In this document: piece after piece, positions 1 through 6,619 of the stretch
Layout of the letters: every line of letters starts with the position of its first letter
How positions within the stretch are numbered: the first letter of the stretch is position 1
Source: Bacteroidales bacterium UBA3856
GTDB lineage: Bacteria > Bacteroidota > Bacteroidia > Bacteroidales > UBA932
Assembly: GCA_002392525.1 (NCBI GenBank)
Contig: DGHE01000118.1
Span: 1 to 6,619 of the forward strand
Direction: 5' to 3'
DNA length: 6,619 nucleotides
Notes under the pieces: model-generated
Told to the model about the DNA's origin: nothing
Database searches by the model: none
Seen by the model: only the letters and a program-made list of their open reading frames with translations
Translations under genes and position numbers: made by a program

Positions 1-1090
1 TGATGGAGATCACGTTGGTCGGGATGTAGGCCGATACGTCTCCGGCCTGCGTCTCAATGATGGGCAGGGCGGTAAGGGAACCGCCTCCCTTCACTTTGTC
101 TTTCAGGGCAGCGGGGAGATCGTTCATGGAAGCGGCCACCTCCTGCTGGTCGATGATACGCGCAGCCCTTTCCAGCAGACGGCTGTGCAGGTAGAAGATA
201 TCTCCCGGATAGGCTTCACGGCCGGAGGGACGGCGCAGCACCAGGGATACTTCACGATAGGCGACGGCCTGTTTGGAGAGGTCGTCGTACACCACCAGGG
301 CGTGACGGCCCGTGTCGCGGAAATACTCGCCGATGGCCGCTCCGGAGAAGGGAGCGTAGTACTGCAGGGCGGCGGGATCTGCGGCGGTAGCGGCCACTAC
401 CACGGTATAGTCCATGGCGCCGTGCTCCCGCAGGGTCTTCACGATGGACGCAACGGTGGAGCCCTTCTGGCCGATGGCCACGTAGATGCAGAACACCGGC
501 TTTCCGGCTTCGTACTCCTTGCGCTGGTTGATAATGGCGTCAATGGCAATGGCAGTCTTACCCGTCTGGCGGTCTCCAATGATGAGCTCACGCTGGCCGC
601 GGCCGATGGGAATCATGGCATCGATGGCCTTGAGGCCCGTCTGCAGGGGTTCACTCACCGGCTGGCGGAAGATAACGCCGGGCGCTTTACGCTCCAGCGG
701 CATATCTATCTTCTCCCCTTCCACAGGGCCCAGGCCGTCCAGCGGATTTCCCAGCGGGTCCACCACTCGTCCGAGGAGGGCGTCACACACGCCGATGGAG
801 GCGATGCGGCCCGTACGGCGCACCACCATGCCTTCCTTCACCAGGTCGGTGGGGCCCATGAGCACGGCGCCCACGTTGTCGGCCTCCAGGTTCATCACCA
901 CGGCCATGATGCCGTTGCCGCAGTCCAGCAGTTCGCCGGCCTCGGCATGGTCCAGCCCGTAAATACGTACCACACCGTCACTCACCTGCAGGACTTTGCC
1001 AATCTCCTCGAACTGGAGATCGTTTTTCATATCCTTGAGCTGTCCAAGCAGGATATCACTCACTTCACTGGGTTTCAAAGAAGTTGCCAT
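1..1090 (-). CDS. atpA: F1Fo ATP synthase subunit alpha, C-terminal part cut by window edge
   Basis: Alpha subunit of the F1 catalytic head; three alphas alternate with three betas and carry the non-catalytic nucleotide sites. Reading the minus strand from ATG at 1090 gives about 363 codons with no stop before the window edge (family length is about 500-530). The start [10 protein letters not shown] is typical of the family. The P-loop GDRQTGKT is at residues 172-179 (bases 577-554), followed by AIDAIINQ and the conserved VYVAIGQK-type segment (here [13 protein letters not shown]). The last readable residues, YIPTNVISI, match the family just before the arginine-finger region, so that residue lies outside the window. 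The gene begins one base after the atpH stop, so translation is probably coupled. Identification is firm; the lost C-terminus is only a window effect. Confidence 0.97.
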   Translation of the reverse strand, partial: MATSLKPSEVSDILLGQLKDMKNDLQFEEIGKVLQVSDGVVRIYGLDHAEAGELLDCGNGIMAVVMNLEADNVGAVLMGPTDLVKEGMVVRRTGRIASIGVCDALLGRVVDPLGNPLDGLGPVEGEKIDMPLERKAPGVIFRQPVSEPLQTGLKAIDAMIPIGRGQRELIIGDRQTGKTAIAIDAIINQRKEYEAGKPVFCIYVAIGQKGSTVASIVKTLREHGAMDYTVVVAATAADPAALQYYAPFSGAAIGEYFRDTGRHALVVYDDLSKQAVAYREVSLVLRRPSGREAYPGDIFYLHSRLLERAARIIDQQEVAASMNDLPAALKDKVKGGGSLTALPIIETQAGDVSAYIPTNVISI

Positions 1091-1091
1091 C

Positions 1092-1652
1092 TTAGATAAT
1101 TCTTCTGTTTCTTTCAATAAACTGTTCGCGGATGAGCTCCAGCTGGCGTTTGACGCTGGCATCCATGAGGTAGTCGTCTATATCGAAGACGAAGCCTCCG
1201 ATAAGGGACGGATCCACCTCGGTTTCTATGAGGACGTCGTCCCCGGTCTTTTCCTTCACCAGCGCCTTGAGCTGGTCTAGAAGATGCGGCGGCGGAGTGC
1301 TCACCGTGACAAGGTGCGCCTTTCTCACGCCTATGGAGCGGCGATAGGCATCCACAAAGCTGCGGAGGATTTCCTCCGTCATTTCCATGCGGCCGTTGGC
1401 TGCCAGAAGTTCCAGGAAACGGCCCATCTCGGGAGCCATCCTGCCATCCAGCGCTCCTTCCAGCAGTTTGAGCTTGTCCCGGGAAGGAACCACGTCATCG
1501 GCCGCCGATATCATCCGGCGAAGATCCGGGACGGAACGGAGCGTCTTCTCCAGGACCTCGGCCTGGGAGCATACGAGATCTCCCTGCCCGCTTTCACGGA
1601 CATATTTCACCAGCGCGGTGGCGTAGCGGATGACGACGATGCTGCGGTTCAT
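1092..1652 (-). CDS. atpH: F1Fo ATP synthase subunit delta (OSCP)
   Basis: Delta/OSCP subunit of 186 residues, the usual length, which ties the top of the alpha3-beta3 head to the peripheral stalk made by subunit b. The N-terminal half is a predicted helical bundle ([10 protein letters not shown] near residue 9, then [26 protein letters not shown]). The C-terminal half carries the family signature, seen here as [20 protein letters not shown] followed by VKRQLELI. It starts with an ATG that shares ATGA with the atpF stop codon (1649-1652), which decides the start and suggests translational coupling. It ends in TAA one base before atpA. The sequence is more diverged than alpha and beta, as is normal for this subunit. 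Confidence 0.95.
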   Translation of the reverse strand: MNRSIVVIRYATALVKYVRESGQGDLVCSQAEVLEKTLRSVPDLRRMISAADDVVPSRDKLKLLEGALDGRMAPEMGRFLELLAANGRMEMTEEILRSFVDAYRRSIGVRKAHLVTVSTPPPHLLDQLKALVKEKTGDDVLIETEVDPSLIGGFVFDIDDYLMDASVKRQLELIREQFIERNRRII

Positions 1653-2155
1653 GAGCGGAGACTGGCCTCAGAGGCTTCCTTTACCAGCTGGTCCAGGAGG
1701 GCCTGCTGGCTTCCATCATCCTGCAGCTCGTGACGGAGCACTTTTTCTGCCACCTGGACACCGAGAAGGGCCACTTCCTTGCGCACGTCGCGCAGGGCGC
1801 TCTCTTTCTCGGCGGCAATCTGGACCTTGGCATCGGCGATCATCTTGTCGGCCTCGGCCTTGGCGGCCTCCTTTGCCTCGGAGATGATGCGGGCGCGGGT
1901 CTCGGTGGCTTCGCGAAGGATGGACGACTGCTCTTTGCGAACGTCTTCCAGCATTTTCGCGTGCTCCTCTTTCCACTGCTCCATGCGCGCCTGAATTTCG
2001 TCGGCGTCCTTGAGGGACTGCGCAATCCTGGCACTGCGTTCATCCACCATGTCCGTAATGACGGGGAAGCCGAATTTGGCCAGGAGGAAGAACACGATGC
2101 CGAAGATGACGACCATCCAGAACAGGAGGCCGAATTCGGGCGTAACCAGATTCAT
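1649..2155 (-). CDS. atpF: F1Fo ATP synthase subunit b
   Basis: Subunit b, 168 residues, forms the dimeric peripheral stalk linking the membrane sector to delta on F1. One membrane helix is visible at about residues 9-30 (GLLFWMVVIFGIVFFLLAKF), preceded by the short start MNLVTPEF common in this family. The rest is a long charged helix rich in Ala, Glu, Lys and Arg (ARIAQSLKDADEIQARMEQW; EAKEAAKAEADKMIADAKVQ), as expected for the coiled-coil stalk. It starts 8 bases after atpE and overlaps atpH by 4 bases. No strong ribosome binding site precedes it. Confidence 0.95.
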   Translation of the reverse strand: MNLVTPEFGLLFWMVVIFGIVFFLLAKFGFPVITDMVDERSARIAQSLKDADEIQARMEQWKEEHAKMLEDVRKEQSSILREATETRARIISEAKEAAKAEADKMIADAKVQIAAEKESALRDVRKEVALLGVQVAEKVLRHELQDDGSQQALLDQLVKEASEASLRS

Positions 2156-2163
2156 GGATTTAC

Positions 2164-2424
2164 TTACTTGATTACGATAGCCAGCAGGGCCACGATGATG
2201 GCGAACAGGGAAGCACCCTCCACCATACCGGCGGCGATGATCATGGAAGTACGCAGGTTGCCGGCGCTTTCCGGCTGGCGGGCGATGGCCTCCATGGTGG
2301 ACTTGCCAATCTTACCGATACCGATAGCGGCGGCGATGGCAGCGATAGCAGCGCCCAGGGCGGCACCGGCTTTTCCGAGGGCTGCACCAGCGGCAGCCTG
2401 AAGGAGGATAGTAGAAAGAATCAT
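2164..2424 (-). CDS. atpE: F1Fo ATP synthase subunit c (rotor ring proteolipid)
   Basis: Subunit c, 86 residues, two membrane helices joined by the polar loop ARQPES (residues 48-53); copies form the rotor ring that carries ions. The ion-binding carboxylate is Glu69 in GMVEGASLF. By alignment to the well-known sodium-type c subunit, the position of its Gln32 ligand is Ile36 here and the residues after the Glu are Gly-Ala, not Ser-Thr, so proton coupling is expected. In helix 1 the usual GxGxGxGxG packing motif reads A29, A31, A33, G35, G37, so three of five glycines are alanine. The N-terminus MILSTILLQAAAG is hydrophobic and may be part of helix 1. It lies 19 bases after atpB in an AT-rich gap without a Shine-Dalgarno sequence. 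Confidence 0.96.
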   Translation of the reverse strand: MILSTILLQAAAGAALGKAGAALGAAIAAIAAAIGIGKIGKSTMEAIARQPESAGNLRTSMIIAAGMVEGASLFAIIVALLAIVIK

Positions 2425-2443
2425 AATATCAAAAATTTAAAGT

Positions 2444-3466
2444 TTATTCTTCTTTGGCCCTTGCCAGTCCAATGTAGATGGAACTGAGCATGGTGAACAC
2501 ATAGGCCTGGATAAAGGCTACCAGGCACTCCAGCGCATCCAGGAAGACGCCGAAGAGCACGCTTACCAGCGTCATGCCGCCGCTCAGGAGCGGGCCGTAC
2601 TTGGCCATGATGAAGATGATGCATACCATGCACAGGATCATGATGTGGCCGGCCAGCATGTTGGCAAACAGACGGATGGTAAGGGATACCGGTTTCATGA
2701 TGGCACTGAACACCTCGATGACCGGCATGATGGGTTTAAGGAATCCCGGCACGTCCGGGAGGAAAATCTCTTTGTAATAATGTTTGGTACCATTGATGTT
2801 CACGGTAAAGAAGGTGAACAGGGCCAGTACCAGGGTTATGGCGATGTTGCCGGTGAGGTTGGCGCCTCCCGGGAAGAAAGGCATGATACCCAGGAAGTTG
2901 TTGAGGAGAATCCAGAGGAACGCCATGCAAAGGTACGGGGAGAATTTGCGATAATCCGGGCCGATGTTCTCCTTTGCCATGTCGTGGACCATCATGATGA
3001 GCGGCTCCATGAAGGCGGCAAGGCCCGTGGGGGCTTCCCTGAGGGCGTCGTGTCTTCGGTACCAGCGGGCCGTGCAGAGGACGATAAACAGAAGCAGGAA
3101 AGTGCTCATCATGAGCGAGAGCACGTTCTTGGTAATGGAAAGGTCTATGGGACGCTCGCCGGTAAGGGCGTTCACCAGTTTGCCGTCTTCGTTGAAGGTA
3201 TAACCGCGCTCCGCCGCATGATGGGCGGTGAACACCTTTACCCCGCCGTCTACCACGATGCAGGGCAGCGGAATGGCGATGGGTTTGCCCTTCCACTCGG
3301 TGATGTGCCACTCGTATTCGTCTCCGATGTGTTCGAAGATGATTCCGCTGATATTGATAGATTCTTCGCTGTCGCTCAGAATGACAGCATTGTCATCCTG
3401 AGGCACTTGTGCCGAAGGATCTGTCTGGAAGAGCAAGAGCAGGGATATGAGGAATGCCAGGATCAT
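2444..3466 (-). CDS. atpB: F1Fo ATP synthase subunit a, with signal peptide and periplasmic domain
   Basis: Subunit a, 340 residues, is the stator half of the proton channel. The essential arginine is Arg265 in SLTIRLFANMLAGH (codon at 2674-2672). Membrane helices follow from about residue 113 to the C-terminus (LSLMMSTFLLLFIVL; LCMAFLWILLNNFLGIMPF; NIAITLVLALFTFF; GHIMILCMVCIIFIM; LVAFIQAYVFTMLSSIYIGL). About 110 extra N-terminal residues set it apart from the ~270-residue enterobacterial protein: a signal-peptide-like start (MILAFLISLLLLFQ) and a periplasmic segment with YEWHITEW, a form I associate with Bacteroidota. Residues 15-36 are encoded by an inserted palindromic repeat pair (see 3359-3422). 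Its ATG overlaps the atpC stop (ATGA, 3463-3466). No extra gene separates atpC and atpB. Confidence 0.96.
   Translation of the reverse strand: MILAFLISLLLLFQTDPSAQVPQDDNAVILSDSEESINISGIIFEHIGDEYEWHITEWKGKPIAIPLPCIVVDGGVKVFTAHHAAERGYTFNEDGKLVNALTGERPIDLSITKNVLSLMMSTFLLLFIVLCTARWYRRHDALREAPTGLAAFMEPLIMMVHDMAKENIGPDYRKFSPYLCMAFLWILLNNFLGIMPFFPGGANLTGNIAITLVLALFTFFTVNINGTKHYYKEIFLPDVPGFLKPIMPVIEVFSAIMKPVSLTIRLFANMLAGHIMILCMVCIIFIMAKYGPLLSGGMTLVSVLFGVFLDALECLVAFIQAYVFTMLSSIYIGLARAKEE
3359..3422. repeat. Inverted pair of palindromic repeats inside atpB
   Basis: Two arms face each other around a 4-base centre (GCAT, 3387-3390). The left arm (3359-3386) starts AGATTCTTCGCT and ends TCAGAATGACA; the right arm (3391-3422), read on the minus strand, starts AGATCCTTCGG and ends CTCAGGATGACA. 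Each arm also folds by itself (for example GGCAC-TT-GTGCC, 3402-3413). Together they could form a long hairpin in the minus-strand transcript with only a C-A mismatch, a G-U pair and a central internal loop. The element is read through in frame and encodes TDPSAQVPQDDNAV followed by ILSDSEES in subunit a. The arms resemble the GTCATTCTGAGCGAAGCGAAG-type dispersed repeat commonly seen in bacterial genomes, the source of spurious 'VILSEAKNL' peptides. Confidence 0.85.
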
Positions 3467-3705
3467 GCTTCTACACAGACGGTTACAACGTTGTCTTTGA
3501 CTTCGGCGAAGCCTTCCTTGACCTGAATATGCTTTTCATCTCCGTTTTCCACGTAGCGGATGTCGCCTTCCGAGAGGGAGGTGACCATGGCGGCGTGCCC
3601 GGGCAGCACCGTAAATGGTGACAGCGTACCCGGCAGCGACACCAGGGAAACATCGGCCTTTACCAACGTTCCCTCAGGACTCAGGATATGTAGGGTAATT
3701 GTCAT
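3463..3705 (-). CDS. atpC: F1Fo ATP synthase subunit epsilon, short form
   Basis: Epsilon subunit of the central stalk, 80 residues. It contains only the N-terminal beta-sandwich domain (MTITLHILSPEGTLVKADV; LPGHAAMVTSLSEGDIRYV; IQVKEGFAEVKDNVVTVCVE). The usual epsilon is about 130-140 residues; the C-terminal two-helix domain that inhibits ATP hydrolysis is missing, and the TGA stop is followed at once by atpB (4-base overlap), so there is no room for it. The start at 3705 is chosen because homology begins at MTITLHILSP. A longer reading frame up to 3786 would run into atpD, and its first 27 residues (MWAPLRMPS...) are an out-of-frame read of atpD and the repeat. The start codon lies inside a palindromic repeat. 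Confidence 0.93.
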   Translation of the reverse strand: MTITLHILSPEGTLVKADVSLVSLPGTLSPFTVLPGHAAMVTSLSEGDIRYVENGDEKHIQVKEGFAEVKDNVVTVCVEA

Positions 3706-3724
3706 TCTGAGCGAAGCGAAGAAT

Positions 3725-3726
<2 letters not shown>
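3700..3726. repeat. Palindromic repeat forming the atpD-atpC junction
   Basis: A 27-bp copy, on the plus strand TGTCATTCTGAGCGA then AGCGAAGAATCT. It is the same as the left arm of the atpB repeat pair except for one missing base in the middle, and in the opposite orientation. ATTCT and AGAAT at its ends pair, and the centre contains GCGAAGC (3711-3717), a heptamer known as an unusually stable DNA mini-hairpin. CAT at 3703-3705 is the atpC start codon on the minus strand, and bases 3725-3726 supply two of the three bases of the atpD stop. The repeat therefore makes up the complete 19-base gap between the two genes. Confidence 0.88.
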
Positions 3727-5299
<1,573 letters not shown>

Positions 5300-5305
5300 T
5301 TTGAG

Positions 5306-5336
5306 TTGCCCACACGGACAAAAAGATATACCTTTG
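5306..5336 (+). promoter_or_regulatory. Probable promoter of the PCMD-protein gene
   Basis: TACCTTTG (5329-5336) matches the -7 consensus TAnnTTTG, with TTG (5306-5308) 20 bases upstream as a partial -33 element. Transcription would start only a few bases before the ATG at 5344, so the mRNA would be almost leaderless, or translation would begin at the ATG at 5350 or 5356. The promoter faces away from the atp promoter across the 98-base gap. Confidence 0.55.
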
Positions 5337-5343
5337 TACCAAT

Positions 5344-6138
5344 ATGACTATGAAAATGACCTTTTTTCTGACGGTTTCTGCGGCATGGCTCCTCGCCACG
5401 TCGTCGCAGCCGCCTGTCCGTCCGGGACAACTCTACAACATGTCTTTCGATCACTGGAGCAAAGACAAGAAAGGATATGACGTATGCTACGGGAGCGATG
5501 CCACTTCCGAAGAGAAAAAAATCTGGGGCAGCGCCAACGGCACCACCGCCTTCTATGGCGCCCCGACCGTCATGCCGGAAGAGAATTTTGTAGCCGTTCC
5601 GGGGCCCGGAAAGAAGGCCCTCTGTCTCAAAAGCCAGCTCATCAAGGTGCTCTTTATCAAGAAGCTGGCAGCCGGAAGCATTTTCAACGGCTACACCGGA
5701 GGCATTGACCTTTCCAGGATGACGGCCCACCTGTTCTGGGGCGTTCCGTTCACGCAGCGTCCCGCTACGCTGAAAGGATATGCCTGCTACAAGCCGGGGC
5801 TCATCGACTTTGCCGACAAAGGGCACAAGGACCTGGAGGGAAAGCCCGACACCGGCAGCCTCGCCATCGTCCTGGCCGACTGGGACACTCCAATCGAGGT
5901 GTGCCCGCCCGACCTTGCCCTGGATGAGGAGAACGATCCCGGGATCATCGGCCTTGGAAAGATCTATTTCAAGAAGAAGATGGGTGCCTACGAGCCCTTC
6001 TCCATCGAGATCAAGTACCGGAACGGCCGCACGCCCCGCTACGTTGCCATCGTAGCCTCTTCCAGCGCCCTTGGAGACTCCTTTACCGGCAGCACCGGCT
6101 CTGTCCTGTATCTGGACGAGCTCGAGTTCACCTACTAA
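5344..6138 (+). CDS. Secreted PCMD-domain protein (putative carbohydrate metabolism)
   Basis: A 264-residue protein that I recognise as the PCMD family ('putative carbohydrate metabolism domain') of Bacteroidota, by several pattern matches: SFDHW near residue 35, AGSIFNGYTG at 110-119, PFTQRPATLKGYACYKPG from 135, LAIVLADWDTP in the middle and the C-terminal SSSALGDSFTGSTGSVLYLD (239-258) ending DELEFTY. The N-terminus (MTMKMTFFLTVSAAWLLATS) is a signal peptide; there is no lipobox cysteine, so it is probably not a lipoprotein. It should act in the periplasm or outside the cell. Substrate and activity are unknown to me; the family name does not prove an enzymatic role. Start choice is open between ATGs at 5344, 5350 and 5356; MKMTFFLTV from 5350 is an equally typical signal-peptide start. 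The gene stands alone, divergent from the atp operon, and nothing ties it functionally to ATP synthase. Confidence 0.85.
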   Translation: MTMKMTFFLTVSAAWLLATSSQPPVRPGQLYNMSFDHWSKDKKGYDVCYGSDATSEEKKIWGSANGTTAFYGAPTVMPEENFVAVPGPGKKALCLKSQLIKVLFIKKLAAGSIFNGYTGGIDLSRMTAHLFWGVPFTQRPATLKGYACYKPGLIDFADKGHKDLEGKPDTGSLAIVLADWDTPIEVCPPDLALDEENDPGIIGLGKIYFKKKMGAYEPFSIEIKYRNGRTPRYVAIVASSSALGDSFTGSTGSVLYLDELEFTY

Positions 6139-6210
6139 TACCCCTCCCGGTTAAAGCAAACTTTCGGTCCTCTGACGCCGGTCATCATGCTTTCCCCCCC
6201 CTTCGATGCG

Positions 6211-6262
6211 GATGTACGTACAAAAAAACGGCATTCCAGTGCAGTTTTGATGTACGTACATC
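6211..6262. repeat. TGTACGTACA-bounded repeat, copy 1
   Basis: A unit with the 10-bp palindrome TGTACGTACA at both ends (6213-6222 and 6251-6260). The core is seven A, then CGGCATTCCAGTGC and AGTTTTGA. The right palindrome extends to the 14-bp GATGTACGTACATC (6249-6262). A second copy lies at 6295-6345 in the same orientation. Both copies appear in overlapping minus-strand reading frames, but in different frames, so the conservation is not at the protein level. A run of eight C (6194-6201) lies just before it. Function unknown. Confidence 0.8.
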
Positions 6263-6294
6263 CACGCAAACGGACAGGGAGAGGAGCATTCTCC

Positions 6295-6345
6295 GGTGTA
6301 CGTACAAAAAAAGGCGTTCCAGTGCGGTTTTGATGTACGCACATC
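6295..6345. repeat. TGTACGTACA-bounded repeat, copy 2
   Basis: Second copy of the unit at 6211-6262, in direct orientation 84 bases further on. TGTACGTACA is at 6297-6306; the right palindrome has one change (TGTACGCACA). The core has seven A, then GGCGTTCCAGTGC and GGTTTTGA, so it differs from copy 1 by a one-base deletion and two A-to-G changes. The 32-base spacer between the copies contains a small hairpin (GGAG-CATT-CTCC). Confidence 0.8.
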
Positions 6346-6361
6346 AGTGGCCGTGGCGCTT

Positions 6362-6383
6362 ATATGGCTGATAGTCAGCATAT
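6362..6383. other. Stem-loop 1 of a three-hairpin cluster
   Basis: ATATGGCTGA (6362-6371) pairs with TCAGCATAT (6375-6383) through nine base pairs with one bulged G and a TAG loop. It stands directly before the larger hairpin at 6385-6427. No T-run follows on either strand, so it is not an obvious terminator. Confidence 0.55.
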
Positions 6384-6384
6384 T

Positions 6385-6427
6385 AGCACAACTGACGGGT
6401 GTGAAAAACATACCCGTCAGTTGTACT
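6385..6427. other. Long perfect stem-loop (stem-loop 2)
   Basis: ACAACTGACGGGT (6388-6400) and ACCCGTCAGTTGT (6412-6424) form 13 uninterrupted base pairs. Pairing goes on inward (GTG with CAT, including a G-T pair) to a five-A loop (6404-6408) and outward through TAG/CTA after one mismatch. This is by far the strongest hairpin in the window. No T-run follows on either strand, so a standard intrinsic terminator is unlikely; a dispersed palindromic element, a structured RNA or a protein binding site are options. Confidence 0.7.
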
Positions 6428-6431
6428 AATT

Positions 6432-6446
6432 GATTGACACACAATC
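6432..6446. other. Small stem-loop 3
   Basis: GATTG (6432-6436) pairs with CAATC (6442-6446) around ACACA. Five base pairs alone would be weak evidence; it is listed because it is the third hairpin in 85 bases. Confidence 0.35.
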
Positions 6447-6450
6447 GTTT

Positions 6451-6540
6451 AAGAGCCACGGACCGCCACAGACAGCCACGGACTACCTCAGACCGCCACG
6501 GACCACCACAGACCGCCACAGACCGCCGCAGACCGCTGCG
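6451..6540. repeat. Tandem array of nine 10-bp units
   Basis: Nine consecutive 10-bp units of consensus GACCGCCACA/G, with no length change between units. The first (AAGAGCCACG) and fourth (GACTACCTCA) are the most diverged; GACCGCCACA occurs twice exactly (6461-6470 and 6511-6520), and GAC of a partial tenth unit follows at 6541. The 10-base period is not a multiple of three, so the array is unlikely to be selected as coding sequence; the minus-strand reading (Arg-Ser-Val-Cys-Gly-Gly-rich) looks spurious. It lies right beside the terminator at 6544-6579. Confidence 0.85.
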
Positions 6541-6543
6541 GAC

Positions 6544-6579
6544 AAAAAAAGAAGGCAACTCCTTTCGAGTCACCTTCTT
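6544..6579 (-). terminator. Intrinsic terminator for a minus-strand gene beyond the right edge
   Basis: Read on the minus strand: AAGAAGG, then TG, ACTC, loop GAAAG, GAGT, TG, CCTTCTT followed by more T (rc of the seven A at 6544-6550). The stem has 7 + 4 base pairs around a symmetric two-base internal loop. Stem plus T-run is the classic form. A possible stop codon of the upstream gene is TAA at 6602-6600 (preceding codons read FSLSD), about 20 bases before the stem, but one other frame is also open to the edge, so I do not call that gene. The reverse direction has only a loose T-rich tail. Confidence 0.65.
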
Positions 6580-6619
6580 CATCTTTACCAGTTCGACTTT
6601 TAGTCGGAGAGGGAGAAGC
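6580..6619. other. Right edge: possible 3' end of an unseen minus-strand gene
   Basis: Holds a short perfect hairpin CGACT-TTT-AGTCG (6594-6606) that overlaps the candidate TAA stop codon (6602-6600, minus strand). I tried to read it as the 3' end of a tRNA on the minus strand; the T-loop does not fit. Nothing else can be supported. Confidence 0.25.

Noticed and set aside
185..1099. Open plus-strand frame of 304 codons
   Set aside because: It is the antisense shadow of atpA; the minus-strand product is unmistakable and this translation resembles no known protein.
2164..2424. Sodium-coupled ATP synthase
   Set aside because: The Gln and Ser/Thr ligands of sodium-type c subunits are replaced by Ile36, Gly70 and Ala71.
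2645..3526. Open plus-strand frame of 293 codons
   Set aside because: Antisense shadow of atpB; low-complexity His/Gly/Glu-rich translation typical of such shadows.
6193..6201. Phase-variable poly-C tract
   Set aside because: Eight C, but not inside or just before a supported gene, so no phase-variation target can be named.
6211..6345. CRISPR array
   Set aside because: Only two copies, internally palindromic at both ends, with a single spacer and no cas genes.
6135..6582. Minus-strand small proteins of 69 and 143 residues
   Set aside because: They are translations of noncoding repeats: the two repeat copies are read in different frames and the 10-bp array is not in step with codons. The apparent start MKKVTRKELPSFF is the terminator hairpin.
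6580..6619. 3' end of a tRNA or tmRNA on the minus strand
   Set aside because: The T-loop consensus is missing and no acceptor-stem partner or CCA is visible.

Overview
The window is a stretch of a Bacteroidota chromosome, most likely order Bacteroidales. The reasons are the atpD-C-B-E-F-H-A gene order, an epsilon subunit of only 80 residues, a subunit a with a signal peptide and a long periplasmic N-terminal domain, TAnnTTTG-type promoter boxes, the lack of convincing Shine-Dalgarno sequences, and a PCMD-family secreted protein. I cannot name the genus.

Bases 1-5245 are a minus-strand F1Fo ATP synthase operon, transcribed from right to left: atpD (beta), atpC (epsilon), atpB (a), atpE (c), atpF (b), atpH (delta) and atpA (alpha, cut by the left edge). 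The genes are tightly packed. atpC/atpB and atpF/atpH overlap by 4 bases (ATGA), the atpH-atpA gap is 1 base, and the widest gaps are 19 bases. Subunits a, b and c build the membrane rotor/stator; alpha, beta, delta and epsilon belong to F1. The gamma gene is not in the window and would be expected past the left edge. The c subunit has the ligand pattern of a proton-coupled, not sodium-coupled, enzyme.

The operon is invaded by a small palindromic repeat. A 27-bp copy forms the whole atpD-atpC junction and contains both the atpC start codon and two bases of the atpD stop codon. An inverted pair (64 bp) lies in frame inside atpB and encodes about residues 15-36, just after the signal-peptide core. 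The junction copy and one atpB arm are identical apart from one inserted base.

Bases 5246-5343 are a divergent promoter region with one TAnnTTTG box facing each way. On the plus strand, 5344-6138 encodes a 264-residue secreted PCMD-domain protein with no evident link to ATP synthase.

Bases 6139-6619 hold no convincing gene but are dense in structure: two copies of a ~50-bp repeat bounded by TGTACGTACA palindromes, three consecutive stem-loops, nine units of a 10-bp tandem repeat, and a good intrinsic terminator facing the minus strand, which implies a minus-strand gene ending at or beyond the right edge.
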